DNA of 64,000 bases from the NCBI GenBank assembly GCA_964612145.1, contig CAZTBP010000006.1, positions 124,001 to 188,000 of the forward strand. Direction: 5' to 3'. The stretch comes from JAGNLV01 sp964612145. Lineage in GTDB: Bacteria; Zixibacteria; MSB-5A5; GN15; FEB-12. The translations under genes and the position numbers were made by a program. Numbering within the stretch: position 1 is the stretch's first letter; every line of letters starts with the position of its first letter. Positions 34,657 to 43,581 of the stretch are shown in pieces. Under the pieces are notes generated by a model. It saw nothing but the letters and a program-made list of their open reading frames with translations. It was not told the origin of the DNA and did no database searches.

Positions 34657-36169
34657 CGCCGTCGCACAACAGCTCGATCTCCTCCCCGGCTACCTCAGCA
34701 GCCACCTCCTGCTGACCCTCATAGCACTCGCTGTCGGTATCGCCGTCTGTGTCCCGCTCGGCTTTCTCGTCACTCGCATTAAACGCCTCCAGTGGCCTAC
34801 CCTGACTGTCGCGAGCATCCTCCAGACCATACCCGGTATCGCCCTGCTGGCGCTCATGGTCCCGCTACTCGGAACTATCGGCTTCCTCCCTGCCGTAATA
34901 GCGCTTATCCTCTATAGCTTCTTACCGATCCTGCGCAACACCGTCACCGGCATCATCGAGGTCGATCCCGCCCTCAAAGAAGCTGCCCGCGGACTTGGCA
35001 TGACAGAAAACCAGATGCTTTTTCGGGTCGAACTCCCGTTAGCCCTCCCGGTCATCATCGCCGGCATTCGCACCGCCACCGTCTGGGTTGTCGGCACCGC
35101 CACTCTCGCCACCCCCGTCGGCGCCACCAGTCTCGGCAACTACATCTTCAGCGGCCTGCAAACGCAAAATCTCGCCGCCGTAACGGTCGGCTGTATCGCC
35201 GCCGCCGGCTTGGCAATCATTCTTGATCTCCTTGTCCGACTCATTGAAATCGCCGCCGTCAAACGCTCCCGCCCCCTTGCCCTCGCCACTACTGCCGCCC
35301 TCGTAATCCTGCTGGGCGCCGGCCTTGCGCCCCTGTTTGCCGGCAACGCCGAAACCACCCGAAACAGCACCATCGTAATCGGCTCCAAACCGTTCACCGA
35401 GCAGCATATCCTCGCCGACCTGCTGGCCCACACCATCGACTCCGCCGGCTTCACCCCCGATAAACGCTCCGGCATGGGATCGATCATACTTTTTAATGCC
35501 CTCGCCTCCAGCGAGATCGACTGCTATGTCGACTACACCGGCACCCTCTGGACCAACGTCATGAAACGCGACTCCATTCTCCCGCGCGACACTGTCCTCC
35601 GCCGCATGACCGACTGGCTCGACAGCGCCCGCAATATCACCTGCCTCGGCCCGCTCGGATTCGAAAATACATACGCCCTCGCTATCCGACGCGAACTGGC
35701 CAAACAACACGGCATCAGCACCATCGCCGATCTGGCCGCCATTTCCCCGCAACTTGTCATGGGTTCAGACTACGAATTCTTCAGCCGCCCCGAATGGGCC
35801 GCTCTGAAAAACACCTACGACCTCAACTTCGCCAACCTCCGCTCACTCGACCCCAGCCTTATGTACAGCGCCATAGCCAACGACCAGGTCCAGGTCATCT
35901 CCGCCTACTCAACCGATGGCCGCATCGCCGACTACGATCTGGTCGTCCTCAATGATCCCCGTCAGGCCCTGCCGCCGTACGATGCCGTACTGCTGCTCTC
36001 TCCCGAAGCTGCCGACAATCTTCGGCTGATAAACATCCTGACCTCGCTGATTCGCGCCATCGACGACAGCACCATGCGACACGCTAATAAGATTGTCGAT
36101 GTTGACAATCTCCCGGTTGACAGCGCCGCCGGTTTCCTCCGGCAAAAAATAAGTGAAATTCGCCGGTAA
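34649..36169 (+). CDS. Fused osmoprotectant ABC permease and substrate-binding protein
   Basis: A 506-residue fusion. Residues about 1-210 form a BPD-type permease: LTVASILQTIPGIALLALMVPL, RNTVTGIIEVDPALKEAARGLGMTENQMLF (EAA loop), and GVWVVG-like GNYIFSGLQ. A further TM at about 205-235 leads to an OsmF/OpuC-type binding domain: NSTIVIGSKPFTEQHILADLLA, KRSGMGSIILFNALASSEIDCYVDYTGTLW, and the later SAYSTDGRIADYDLVVLNDPRQALPPYDAVLL. The start chosen is the ATG overlapping the ATPase stop. Such permease/binding fusions are known from OpuA-type systems; the bound ligand is probably a quaternary amine. Confidence 0.9.
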   Translation: MSDAVAQQLDLLPGYLSSHLLLTLIALAVGIAVCVPLGFLVTRIKRLQWPTLTVASILQTIPGIALLALMVPLLGTIGFLPAVIALILYSFLPILRNTVTGIIEVDPALKEAARGLGMTENQMLFRVELPLALPVIIAGIRTATVWVVGTATLATPVGATSLGNYIFSGLQTQNLAAVTVGCIAAAGLAIILDLLVRLIEIAAVKRSRPLALATTAALVILLGAGLAPLFAGNAETTRNSTIVIGSKPFTEQHILADLLAHTIDSAGFTPDKRSGMGSIILFNALASSEIDCYVDYTGTLWTNVMKRDSILPRDTVLRRMTDWLDSARNITCLGPLGFENTYALAIRRELAKQHGISTIADLAAISPQLVMGSDYEFFSRPEWAALKNTYDLNFANLRSLDPSLMYSAIANDQVQVISAYSTDGRIADYDLVVLNDPRQALPPYDAVLLLSPEAADNLRLINILTSLIRAIDDSTMRHANKIVDVDNLPVDSAAGFLRQKISEIRR

Positions 36170-36397
36170 AAATTCGGGCACTATCCATAATCCGACTTGT
36201 TGCAATCAACAAAGAAAGACGTATTCGGGCCACGACCGGCAGGGAAACCACGACACGACGGTCATTCTGTATGCCCACTGTAGTGGTGATTTCACCGGAC
36301 TCGAAAGACCCGCATACGCAGCCAGTTATCAATCTAAAGGGAACAACAGCTTATAGTAGATGCCGGTCACTTGTAACCGGCGCGGAGGCTTCTTTTT

Positions 36398-37687
36398 ATG
36401 CAAACCCAGGTCGAACCAAAAGCGACAATGGAAAGAAACGACCTCGTCGACACCTTCCTGCGCATTCGCGAGAAAAGCGAAGAACTTGTCCGACCCCTCG
36501 AACGCGAAGATTTCGTTATCCAGACCATCGACGACGTCAGCCCGCCCAAGTGGCACCTCGGTCACACGACGTGGTTCTTTGAGCGCGTAATCCTGCAGCA
36601 GTACGAAAAAGATTTCGCCCCGATCAACGAAACCTATTACTACGTCTTCAATTCATATTACAACACTTTCGGCTGCCGCCTCGAACGCGACCGCCGGGGC
36701 ACTCTCTCCCGACCCGCGCTCGATGACGTTTTCGCCTACCGCAAAGCTGTCACGGAACGGACAGTCGAGTTGCTCAACAACCTCGACGACAACCAGCTCG
36801 CCGAACTGATCCCGCTGCTGCTAATCGGATGCAATCACGAACAGCAACACCAGGAACTCTTCCTGATGGACATCAAGCACATCTACAACAGCAACCCGTT
36901 CCACCCGCCCTACCGCAAAGAAGCCGTTTCATCCGCAAACACGATCCCGGAACTGACCTTCCTCCCGTTCGAGGGCGGCCTGGTCGAGATCGGCTGCGAC
37001 GGCACCGGGTTTGCCTACGACAACGAATTTCCCCGGCATAAACACTATCTCCACCCCTTCAAGATTGCCAACCGTCCCGTAACCAACGGTGAGTTCCTCA
37101 ATTTTATCAACGACGGCGGCTACCACGACCACCGCTGGTGGCTCTCCGATGCCTGGGACTACATCCAACAAAAAGGCTGGGAAATGCCGCTGTACTGGGA
37201 AAAGAACGACCACGGCTACCTCCAGCACACCCTGGCCGGCACCGATAAGCTTAACCTGAATGAACCGGTCGTTCACGTAAGTTTCTACGAAGCCGCTGCC
37301 TACGCCCGCTGGGCCGACAAACGACTCCCGACCGAATTTGAGTGGGAAATCGTCGCCCAAAAGCACGGCCACGAAAATCCCGGCAATCTTATGGACGACG
37401 GCACCTTCCACCCGTTTTTCCGCGAAGGCAACGCCGACGGTGAGATGCACGGCCTCATTGGCGATACCTGGGAATGGACCCGAAGCAGCTACCTCCCCTA
37501 CCCCGGCTACAAACAGGGCCGCGACGCCCTCGGTGAATACAACGGCAAGTTTATGAACAATCAGCGCGTCCTCCGGGGTGGATGTTGCGCCACACCTGCC
37601 GATCATATACGTATCACCTACCGAAACTTCTTCCAGCCCGAAAAACGCTGGCAATTCAGCGGCTTCCGGCTGGCTGACGACGCCTGA
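36398..37687 (+). CDS. egtB: Ergothioneine biosynthesis sulfoxide synthase EgtB
   Basis: A 429-residue EgtB. N-terminal DinB-like domain with the Fe ligands in HLGHTTWFFE and GCNHEQQHQELFLMDI; C-terminal FGE-sulfatase domain from about 190 with FPRHKHYLHPF, NGEFLNFINDGGY, WADKRLPTEFEWE, IGDTWEWTRSSYLPYPGY and VLRGGCCATP. It joins the sulfur donor to trimethylhistidine. A GGAGG lies 9 bp upstream of the ATG. egtD follows 20 bp later. Whether it uses cysteine or gamma-glutamylcysteine cannot be read safely. No egtA, egtC or egtE gene is nearby. Confidence 0.95.
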   Translation: MQTQVEPKATMERNDLVDTFLRIREKSEELVRPLEREDFVIQTIDDVSPPKWHLGHTTWFFERVILQQYEKDFAPINETYYYVFNSYYNTFGCRLERDRRGTLSRPALDDVFAYRKAVTERTVELLNNLDDNQLAELIPLLLIGCNHEQQHQELFLMDIKHIYNSNPFHPPYRKEAVSSANTIPELTFLPFEGGLVEIGCDGTGFAYDNEFPRHKHYLHPFKIANRPVTNGEFLNFINDGGYHDHRWWLSDAWDYIQQKGWEMPLYWEKNDHGYLQHTLAGTDKLNLNEPVVHVSFYEAAAYARWADKRLPTEFEWEIVAQKHGHENPGNLMDDGTFHPFFREGNADGEMHGLIGDTWEWTRSSYLPYPGYKQGRDALGEYNGKFMNNQRVLRGGCCATPADHIRITYRNFFQPEKRWQFSGFRLADDA

Positions 37688-37707
37688 ACCGACAAAGGGG
37701 AGTACGT

Positions 37708-38721
37708 TTGCAGCGCATAAAGGTCCTCAACCCGGAAGACTTCGCCGGCACCTTTGGTGACCGCGACACCTTCGCCCTTGATATCCTGGTCGGCCTCTCC
37801 GAGCAGCGCAAGGCTATACCGTCTCGCTATATGTACGACGACGAAGGCAGCCGCCTGTTCGTGGAAATCACCCGCCTGCCGGAATACTACCCGACCGAGG
37901 CCGAAAAAGCGGTCCTGGAAAAAAACAAGGAAGCAATAGCCAAACATGTCGAAAACGAGCCCTTCAACCTCGTTGAATTCGGTCCCGGCGACGGCCACAA
38001 GACCGAGATCCTCCTGGATCACTTCCTTAAGAAGAAACTCGACTTCACATACGTCCCGATCGACATCTCCAAGGGCGCCCTTGAGGTCCTCGAGAACAAT
38101 ATCCTCGGTCATTTTCCCCAGCTTGAGCTCAACGCCCTCGTCTCCGAATACTTCGCCGGCATCAAGTGGCTGAATAACCGCTCGGACCGGCGCAACCTTG
38201 TTCTGTTCATGGGCTCCAACATCGGCAACTTCTCCCATGCCCAGGCCCGCTTTTTCTTGCGAAACCTCTGGAACTGTCTCAACAACGGCGACATCCTGCT
38301 AATCGGGTTTGACCTCAAAAAAGACATCGAAATGCTCCTGAGCGCCTACAACGATCCCAAAGGCGTCACCGCTGAATTCAACCTCAATGTCCTGACCCGC
38401 ATCAACCGCGAGCTTGGCGGCCAGTTTGACATCACCAGGTTCCGCCACTTCGGCACCTACGATGTATTCTCCGGCGCCATGGAAAGCTACCTCGTCAGCC
38501 TGGAACATCAGGACGTCTTCATCGAAGAAATCGGTCGCTCGTTCAACTTCCGACCCTGGGAACCGATTCACACCGAGTACTCCTACAAATACCTCGAATC
38601 CGATATCGACATCATCGCCCAAGAAACGCTCTTTGTCGTCAAAGAACATCTGCACGACAATCGCCGCTGGTACACCGATTCCATCTGGGAAGTACAGAAG
38701 TCCAACAGGAATTCTCACTGA
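37708..38721 (+). CDS. egtD: L-histidine N-alpha-methyltransferase EgtD
   Basis: A 337-residue SAM methyltransferase that trimethylates histidine to hercynine. Start is TTG after AAAGGGGAG. Family features: SRYMYDDEGSRLFVEITRLPEYYPTEAE, the SAM site LVEFGPGDGHKTEILLDHF, LVLFMGSNIGNFSH, and FNLNVLTRINRELGG. The late AQETLFVVKEHLHD lies at the substrate-side end. It forms the minimal egtBD pair with the preceding gene. Confidence 0.95.
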   Translation: MQRIKVLNPEDFAGTFGDRDTFALDILVGLSEQRKAIPSRYMYDDEGSRLFVEITRLPEYYPTEAEKAVLEKNKEAIAKHVENEPFNLVEFGPGDGHKTEILLDHFLKKKLDFTYVPIDISKGALEVLENNILGHFPQLELNALVSEYFAGIKWLNNRSDRRNLVLFMGSNIGNFSHAQARFFLRNLWNCLNNGDILLIGFDLKKDIEMLLSAYNDPKGVTAEFNLNVLTRINRELGGQFDITRFRHFGTYDVFSGAMESYLVSLEHQDVFIEEIGRSFNFRPWEPIHTEYSYKYLESDIDIIAQETLFVVKEHLHDNRRWYTDSIWEVQKSNRNSH

Positions 38722-38794
38722 CCGATTTATTACAGCTCACGTCCGCCACCGACAATTGTAACCGAGAAACCATAAACCTCATAGGAAGAGGCAT

Positions 38795-40189
38795 ATGACT
38801 TCCGATTCAAACGACCATTTTGACATCATTGTCATCGGCGCAGGACAGGGCGGCGGACCACTTGCCGGAGCGTTTGCCAAAGCCGGCAAAAAATCAGCCC
38901 TGATCGAACGCCAATATGTCGGCGGTACCTGCATCAACTACGGCTGCACCCCCACCAAAACCATCATCGCCAGCGGCCGTATCGCCCACCTCGCCCGCCG
39001 CGGCCCGGACTACGGCGTAAACACCGGCAACATCACGATCGATATGAAAAAAGTCCGTAACCGCAAGCGCGACATCGTCGACATGTTCCGTTCCGGCAGC
39101 GAAAAAAGCCTCAAGAAACTCGATAACCTCGACCTGATCTACGGTCACGCCCGCTTTGCCGACCCGACGACAATCAACATCGACCTTAACCAAAACGGCT
39201 CCCGAACCCTCACCGCCGACCACATCGTCATCAACACCGGGACTCGGCCGTATCTGCCTTCTATCGACGGCCTCACTTCCATCGACCCGCTCGACAACGC
39301 TTCGATCATGGAACTCGACACCATTCCCGAACACCTGATCGTCCTCGGCGGCAGTTATATTGGCCTGGAATTCGGCCAGCTCTTCCGGCGCCTCGGAGCC
39401 GATGTCACCATCCTCCAGAAAAGCGGCCAGCTTCTCCCCGGTGAAGACGAAGATGTCGCCGAAGAAATCCGCAGCTTTTTCGAAGAAGAAGGCGTCGATA
39501 TCTTGCTCAACTCCGAAGTCACCGGTGCCGGCAAATCCGGCGGCAAGTCCGAAATCCGCTACAACCACCACGGCGCCGAAAAAACCGTATCCGGCTCTCA
39601 CGTACTGGTTGCTGTCGGACGGCTCCCCAACACCGACGATATCGGAGCCGATAAAGCCGGCCTGACCCTGACTGACCGCGGCCACATCAAAACCAATAAC
39701 AAATTCGAAACCGACGTAAAGAAAGTCTACGCTATCGGCGATGTTAAAGGCGGCCCCGCCTTTACCCACATCTCCTACGACGACTACCGCATCCTCAAAG
39801 ACAACCTCCTCAACGGTAAAAACCGCACCACCGACAGCCGCCTCGTCCCCTATACCCTGTTCACCGATCCGCAACTCGGCCGGGTCGGCCTCTCGGAAAA
39901 GCAGGCCGAAGAACAGGGGGGCCAGTACGAAGTTGCCAAACTCAAAATGGGAGCCGTGGCTCGTGCTCTTGAAACCGACGAAACCCGAGGCTTCATGAAA
40001 GCCCTCGTCGATCCCGATTCGAAAAAGATCCTCGGCGCCGCCATGCTCGGCATCGAGGGCGGCGAACTGATGAACATGATTCAGATTGCAATGATGGGAA
40101 ATCTCCCGTGGACCGCCCTCAAAGATGGTGCCTTTGCCCACCCCACGCTCGGAGAGTCGCTCAACAATCTCTTTTCGACCCTTGACTAA
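38795..40189 (+). CDS. MerA/lipoamide-dehydrogenase-like flavoprotein disulfide oxidoreductase
   Basis: A 464-residue class I pyridine nucleotide-disulfide oxidoreductase. FAD site IIVIGAGQGGGPLAGAFAKAG, the redox pair GGTCINYGCTPTKT (CX4C), NAD(P) site LIVLGGSYIGLEFGQLFRRLG, second FAD motif KVYAIGDVKGGPAFTH, and the active-site base in GAFAHPTLGESLNNL. It lacks the N-terminal and C-terminal metal-binding Cys of true mercuric reductase, so a thiol substrate is more likely. It is 73 bp after egtD. I infer that it could reduce an oxidised thiol such as an ergothioneine disulfide, but relatives with other roles are common. It converges on and overlaps the DMT transporter gene by 4 bp. Confidence 0.88.
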   Translation: MTSDSNDHFDIIVIGAGQGGGPLAGAFAKAGKKSALIERQYVGGTCINYGCTPTKTIIASGRIAHLARRGPDYGVNTGNITIDMKKVRNRKRDIVDMFRSGSEKSLKKLDNLDLIYGHARFADPTTINIDLNQNGSRTLTADHIVINTGTRPYLPSIDGLTSIDPLDNASIMELDTIPEHLIVLGGSYIGLEFGQLFRRLGADVTILQKSGQLLPGEDEDVAEEIRSFFEEEGVDILLNSEVTGAGKSGGKSEIRYNHHGAEKTVSGSHVLVAVGRLPNTDDIGADKAGLTLTDRGHIKTNNKFETDVKKVYAIGDVKGGPAFTHISYDDYRILKDNLLNGKNRTTDSRLVPYTLFTDPQLGRVGLSEKQAEEQGGQYEVAKLKMGAVARALETDETRGFMKALVDPDSKKILGAAMLGIEGGELMNMIQIAMMGNLPWTALKDGAFAHPTLGESLNNLFSTLD

Positions 40190-41106
40190 CCGCGCTGAAG
40201 GTTGATCAGGACCAGGGCCACGATTGTCAGCAGCACCGCCGCCCACTCACGGCGCGACAACCGTTCTTTGAAAAACGTCACTCCCACGAGATTGATAATC
40301 ACGATTGTCCCGGCCCCATACGCCGGGAAAACCGCCGCGGCCGACATCGTATCCAGCGCCCGAATCAAAAAGAACGACGAAAACAAATTCGGCACCCCCA
40401 CTGCAACTCCCATGACCAGATCCCGCCGCTGCACCGGCTTCTTCGACCGCAGCGTCGCCGTCAAACTGGCCACAAACGCCACCGTGAAAATGAACAGCAA
40501 AAAGACCGCCTTGTCATCCTGCAGCCCGTACTTCTGAAATACCTTGTTACTGAATTCGGCTATCCCCCCGAATAGAAACAACAGCAGCAAAGCCGGCCGC
40601 AACGCCGACCCGACCGACTTCCCCGAGGGCCAGTTCACGATTATAATCGATGAAATCGCCAGCACGATCCCAACCCACTGTATCAGCGCCGGCATTTCCT
40701 TCCACAAAACCAGTGACAGCGACATCGGCACCAGGATCCCCAGCTTCGTAAACGCCCCGGCCAACCCAACGCCGTGCTCCTTCACACTTATCTGGTAATA
40801 AAGAAACGCCAGGAAGAAGAACGAACCGGCCGCCAGCCCGACCAGGCCCCCCCAGGTCACACTCCCTCCCGGTGGCAGCGTCGTTCCGCGAGACAGCGCC
40901 TCCCCGATTTGCCCCAGTGCCGTGGAGAAACTATACCCATCCGGCAAACCCGGCCACTCCGCAATCACAAGTCCCGCCGCAACCAGCGAGGCCGTCACGT
41001 AGTTCGTCGTCGTGACGGCATAGCGGTTCATCCCGCTGGTTTCACTGTGTTTGAAGAGCAGCGCGATCGACGCACTGCAAATTATGGCCAGCAGGAGAAA
41101 TAGCAC
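40186..41106 (-). CDS. EamA/DMT-family transporter
   Basis: A 306-residue membrane protein with about ten hydrophobic segments and two EamA-like halves. Late motif MSAAAVFPAYGAGTIVIINLVGVTFFKERLSRREWAAVLL is typical of the second EamA half (F.ER.S..EW.G). The first half has a hydrophilic insert at about 54-84. Substrate unknown; drug/metabolite exporters or uptake carriers are possible. It starts 21 bp after the helicase stop on the same strand and converges with the MerA-like gene. Confidence 0.82.
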   Translation of the reverse strand: MLFLLLAIICSASIALLFKHSETSGMNRYAVTTTNYVTASLVAAGLVIAEWPGLPDGYSFSTALGQIGEALSRGTTLPPGGSVTWGGLVGLAAGSFFFLAFLYYQISVKEHGVGLAGAFTKLGILVPMSLSLVLWKEMPALIQWVGIVLAISSIIIVNWPSGKSVGSALRPALLLLFLFGGIAEFSNKVFQKYGLQDDKAVFLLFIFTVAFVASLTATLRSKKPVQRRDLVMGVAVGVPNLFSSFFLIRALDTMSAAAVFPAYGAGTIVIINLVGVTFFKERLSRREWAAVLLTIVALVLINLQRG

Positions 41107-41127
41107 GTGCCCTGCTTCAGACGCCCG

Positions 41128-42747
41128 CTAAGACCTGCGCCCTTTTCCCCGTGACCGGCCGCGCGATCCTCCGCCTTTTCCGCCGCCTCGTGTGCCACCC
41201 TTGCCGCCTCCGCCGCTTCTGCTGCCACCGCCGCGGCCGGAATCACGATCCCGATGGTGCTGCGTCGTAGAAAGATCCGGCGGCGTCTGCGGACCGTGTA
41301 AACTCTGCTGGTAGTAATCATCGACCAGCATCGAAAGTACCTGCTGTCCGGCATCGCTTTCCGCCAACGCCCGCACCAGCGGAAAGAACCGTTCCATCCG
41401 CTCTGTGTGCAGCTTGTCCTGCGACCGGAGCTTCGCTTCCAGCAGTGCCGTAACCCGCTCGGAGACCACTAATGCGACGGCTTCTTCAGTCGGCGCCTCA
41501 CGCTGTATCAACTCCAACGCGAACCGCTTGCCGATGCGACTCAATTCCGTCTGCTCCATCCCGGCCACCAGAGTGATCGCTTCACCGGTCGCTCCCGCCC
41601 GTCCGGTCCGACCCGCCCGGTGGATATACGCCTCCGGGTCTTCCGGCACATCGTACTGAATAATATGCGACAGATCAGGAATGTCTATTCCGCGTGCCGC
41701 CACATCGGTCGCCACCAAAAATCGCAGCGTCCCTTTGCGAATACGGTCCAGCACCTTTTCCCGGGCTCCCTGCGAGAGATCCGCGCTCAACTGATCGGCA
41801 TCATAACCAAACCGTTGCAGCACCACCGCGACATAATGCACCATCGATTTCGTATTGCAGAAAATAATCGCATTCGCCGGGTTCTCTACCTCGATTATCC
41901 GCACCAGGTATCGATCCTTCTCCATATGCGGCACGACATAATAGACGTGCTCGGTCTCGGCCACATATACCTTGTCCCGACTCAGACTCAGGAAACCCGG
42001 GTCTTTCAAAAACTGCCGCGCCAGATTAAGCACATGTGTGGGATACGTCGCCGAAAACATGTAAGAATTAATATGCCGCCGGGGAAGATACTTTTGCACC
42101 TCAACCATATCCGGATAAAACCCCATCGAGAGCATCCGGTCTGCCTCATCAAAAATCAGGATATCGATATCATCAAGCGTAAGCGTCCGCTTCAGCAAAT
42201 GATCCAGAATACGCCCCGGCGTACCGACAACAATATGGGCCCCCTTATTGAAGGCCTCGATCTGCGGTCGGTAGCTCACGCCGCCATACACCGCGACAAA
42301 CCGCGCGCCGGTATCACCCGCCAGCAACTCCGCCTCCGATGCCACCTGCTTCGCCAACTCACGGGTCGGCACCAAAATCAGCGCCTGGCAGGTATCCCGC
42401 GACAGGTCAAGACGGTCCAAGATCGGCAGCAAAAACGCCCCGGTCTTGCCCGAACCGGTCCGCGACTGAATCATCAAATCCCGCCGCGCCAGCATGTACG
42501 GGACCGTTTTCTTTTGTACCGGCATGAAACTGGGCCAACCGGCCCGCGCAGCCGCCTCCCGAATCGTTGTCGACTGCTCCTCAAGCGTCGTCTCCGGAAG
42601 AGCATCATCTGGCTCTAATACATCAACCTTTGACAGTTGCTCATCGTCCAGGTCTTTTTGTGATTTCTGTTCTTTCGCGTCCTTTTCACTCACTGTCGCT
42701 TCCTCAACTGATTTCCTTTCAAGCTCTTCGATGTAACTCAGGAACAC
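41128..42747 (-). CDS. DEAD-box RNA helicase with RGG-rich tail
   Basis: A 539-residue helicase. All core motifs are present: SRTGSGKTGAF (I), PTRELAKQ (Ia), TPGRI (Ib), DEADRM (II), FSATYP (III), IIFCNTK (IV), RFLVATDVAARGID (V) and HRAGRTGR (VI). An acidic N-terminal tail of about 60 residues and a C-terminal Gly/Arg/Ser tail (GGGSRSGGGGKGGTRGGGKG) flank the core; the tail likely binds RNA. Start is a GTG with no strong ribosome site, so an in-frame start further in is possible. Cold or ribosome-assembly roles are common for this type. Confidence 0.92.
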   Translation of the reverse strand: MFLSYIEELERKSVEEATVSEKDAKEQKSQKDLDDEQLSKVDVLEPDDALPETTLEEQSTTIREAAARAGWPSFMPVQKKTVPYMLARRDLMIQSRTGSGKTGAFLLPILDRLDLSRDTCQALILVPTRELAKQVASEAELLAGDTGARFVAVYGGVSYRPQIEAFNKGAHIVVGTPGRILDHLLKRTLTLDDIDILIFDEADRMLSMGFYPDMVEVQKYLPRRHINSYMFSATYPTHVLNLARQFLKDPGFLSLSRDKVYVAETEHVYYVVPHMEKDRYLVRIIEVENPANAIIFCNTKSMVHYVAVVLQRFGYDADQLSADLSQGAREKVLDRIRKGTLRFLVATDVAARGIDIPDLSHIIQYDVPEDPEAYIHRAGRTGRAGATGEAITLVAGMEQTELSRIGKRFALELIQREAPTEEAVALVVSERVTALLEAKLRSQDKLHTERMERFFPLVRALAESDAGQQVLSMLVDDYYQQSLHGPQTPPDLSTTQHHRDRDSGRGGGSRSGGGGKGGTRGGGKGGGSRGRSRGKGRRS

Positions 42748-42924
42748 AAACTACAAGATTTTTCGCCAAACGTACAGAATTAACTTGACCTCCCCCTGAC
42801 ATTTCTTGTCCCCCTGCAGCGCATAACCTGCGACCTCACCCTATTCCTCGAACCTTCGACACCTGAAAACGTACCAACCACAATAGATACCTAAACGCCC
42901 AAGGACGCACTCACAGGACCATCC

Positions 42925-43449
42925 ATGCCCACCTACATTTCACACGACACCTCTCACGGCAACCAGACCGTAACCCTCGTTCCGGTCACACCCGATCAGA
43001 AAACGACCCTCAGAAATCTGATGTCACTATACCTTCACGACCTCTCCGAGTACACCGACACCCTCTCCATCAGCGCCTCCGGCGTATACCATTACGATGG
43101 CCTCGGACTCTACTTCACCGACCAAGCCCTCGTCCCGCTGTTCATTTTCAACGGCGATAACCTGGCCGGCTTCATCCTGCTCAACCGGCCACCCTACGCC
43201 CCGGCCGAAACCGATTTCTGCCTCAACGAACTGTTCGTCCTGCGCGGCTTTCGCGGTCGCGGTATCGCCCGGTCCGCCGTCAGTGAGTGCTTCCGTCAGT
43301 ATCCCGGACGCTACGTTGTCCGCCAGTTCACCCGCAACGTTCCGGCTATCGGCTTCTGGCGACGGCTCTTCGCCCGGCTTAGCATCGAAAACATCGAATA
43401 TCGCATGTCCAGGGGTGAGCCCTGCACCATGCACGCCTTCACCGTCTGA
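42925..43449 (+). CDS. GNAT-family N-acetyltransferase
   Basis: A 174-residue acetyltransferase. The acetyl-CoA motif A is LNELFVLRGFRGRGIARSAV; motif B is around QFTRNVPAIGFWRRLF. The acceptor is unknown. Divergent from the helicase and 132 bp upstream of tex. Confidence 0.85.
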   Translation: MPTYISHDTSHGNQTVTLVPVTPDQKTTLRNLMSLYLHDLSEYTDTLSISASGVYHYDGLGLYFTDQALVPLFIFNGDNLAGFILLNRPPYAPAETDFCLNELFVLRGFRGRGIARSAVSECFRQYPGRYVVRQFTRNVPAIGFWRRLFARLSIENIEYRMSRGEPCTMHAFTV

Positions 43450-43581
43450 CCGCCCACCGGGAACCGCCCGCCAATACACCTGTTTCCTTTGTCAACCGAA
43501 TGCCTTATCTTAGCGTCGATAATCGGCCGATTCGCATATACGGCCACAAACCGGCAGACACAAGGACAACCGACAACAGGC

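Noticed and set aside
36198..36213. TTGTTG-CAAT-CAACAA inverted repeat 185 bp before egtB
   Set aside because: Symmetric, but I find no promoter boxes near it and cannot link it to a regulator.
38894..40246. Open frame of 450 codons on the minus strand opposite the MerA-like gene
   Set aside because: It mirrors the real gene; it has Val/Asp/Gly-rich composition of antisense frames in GC-rich DNA and no domain.
41620..42618. Open frame of 332 codons antisense to the DEAD-box helicase
   Set aside because: His/Arg/Gln-rich shadow of helicase codons, no motif.
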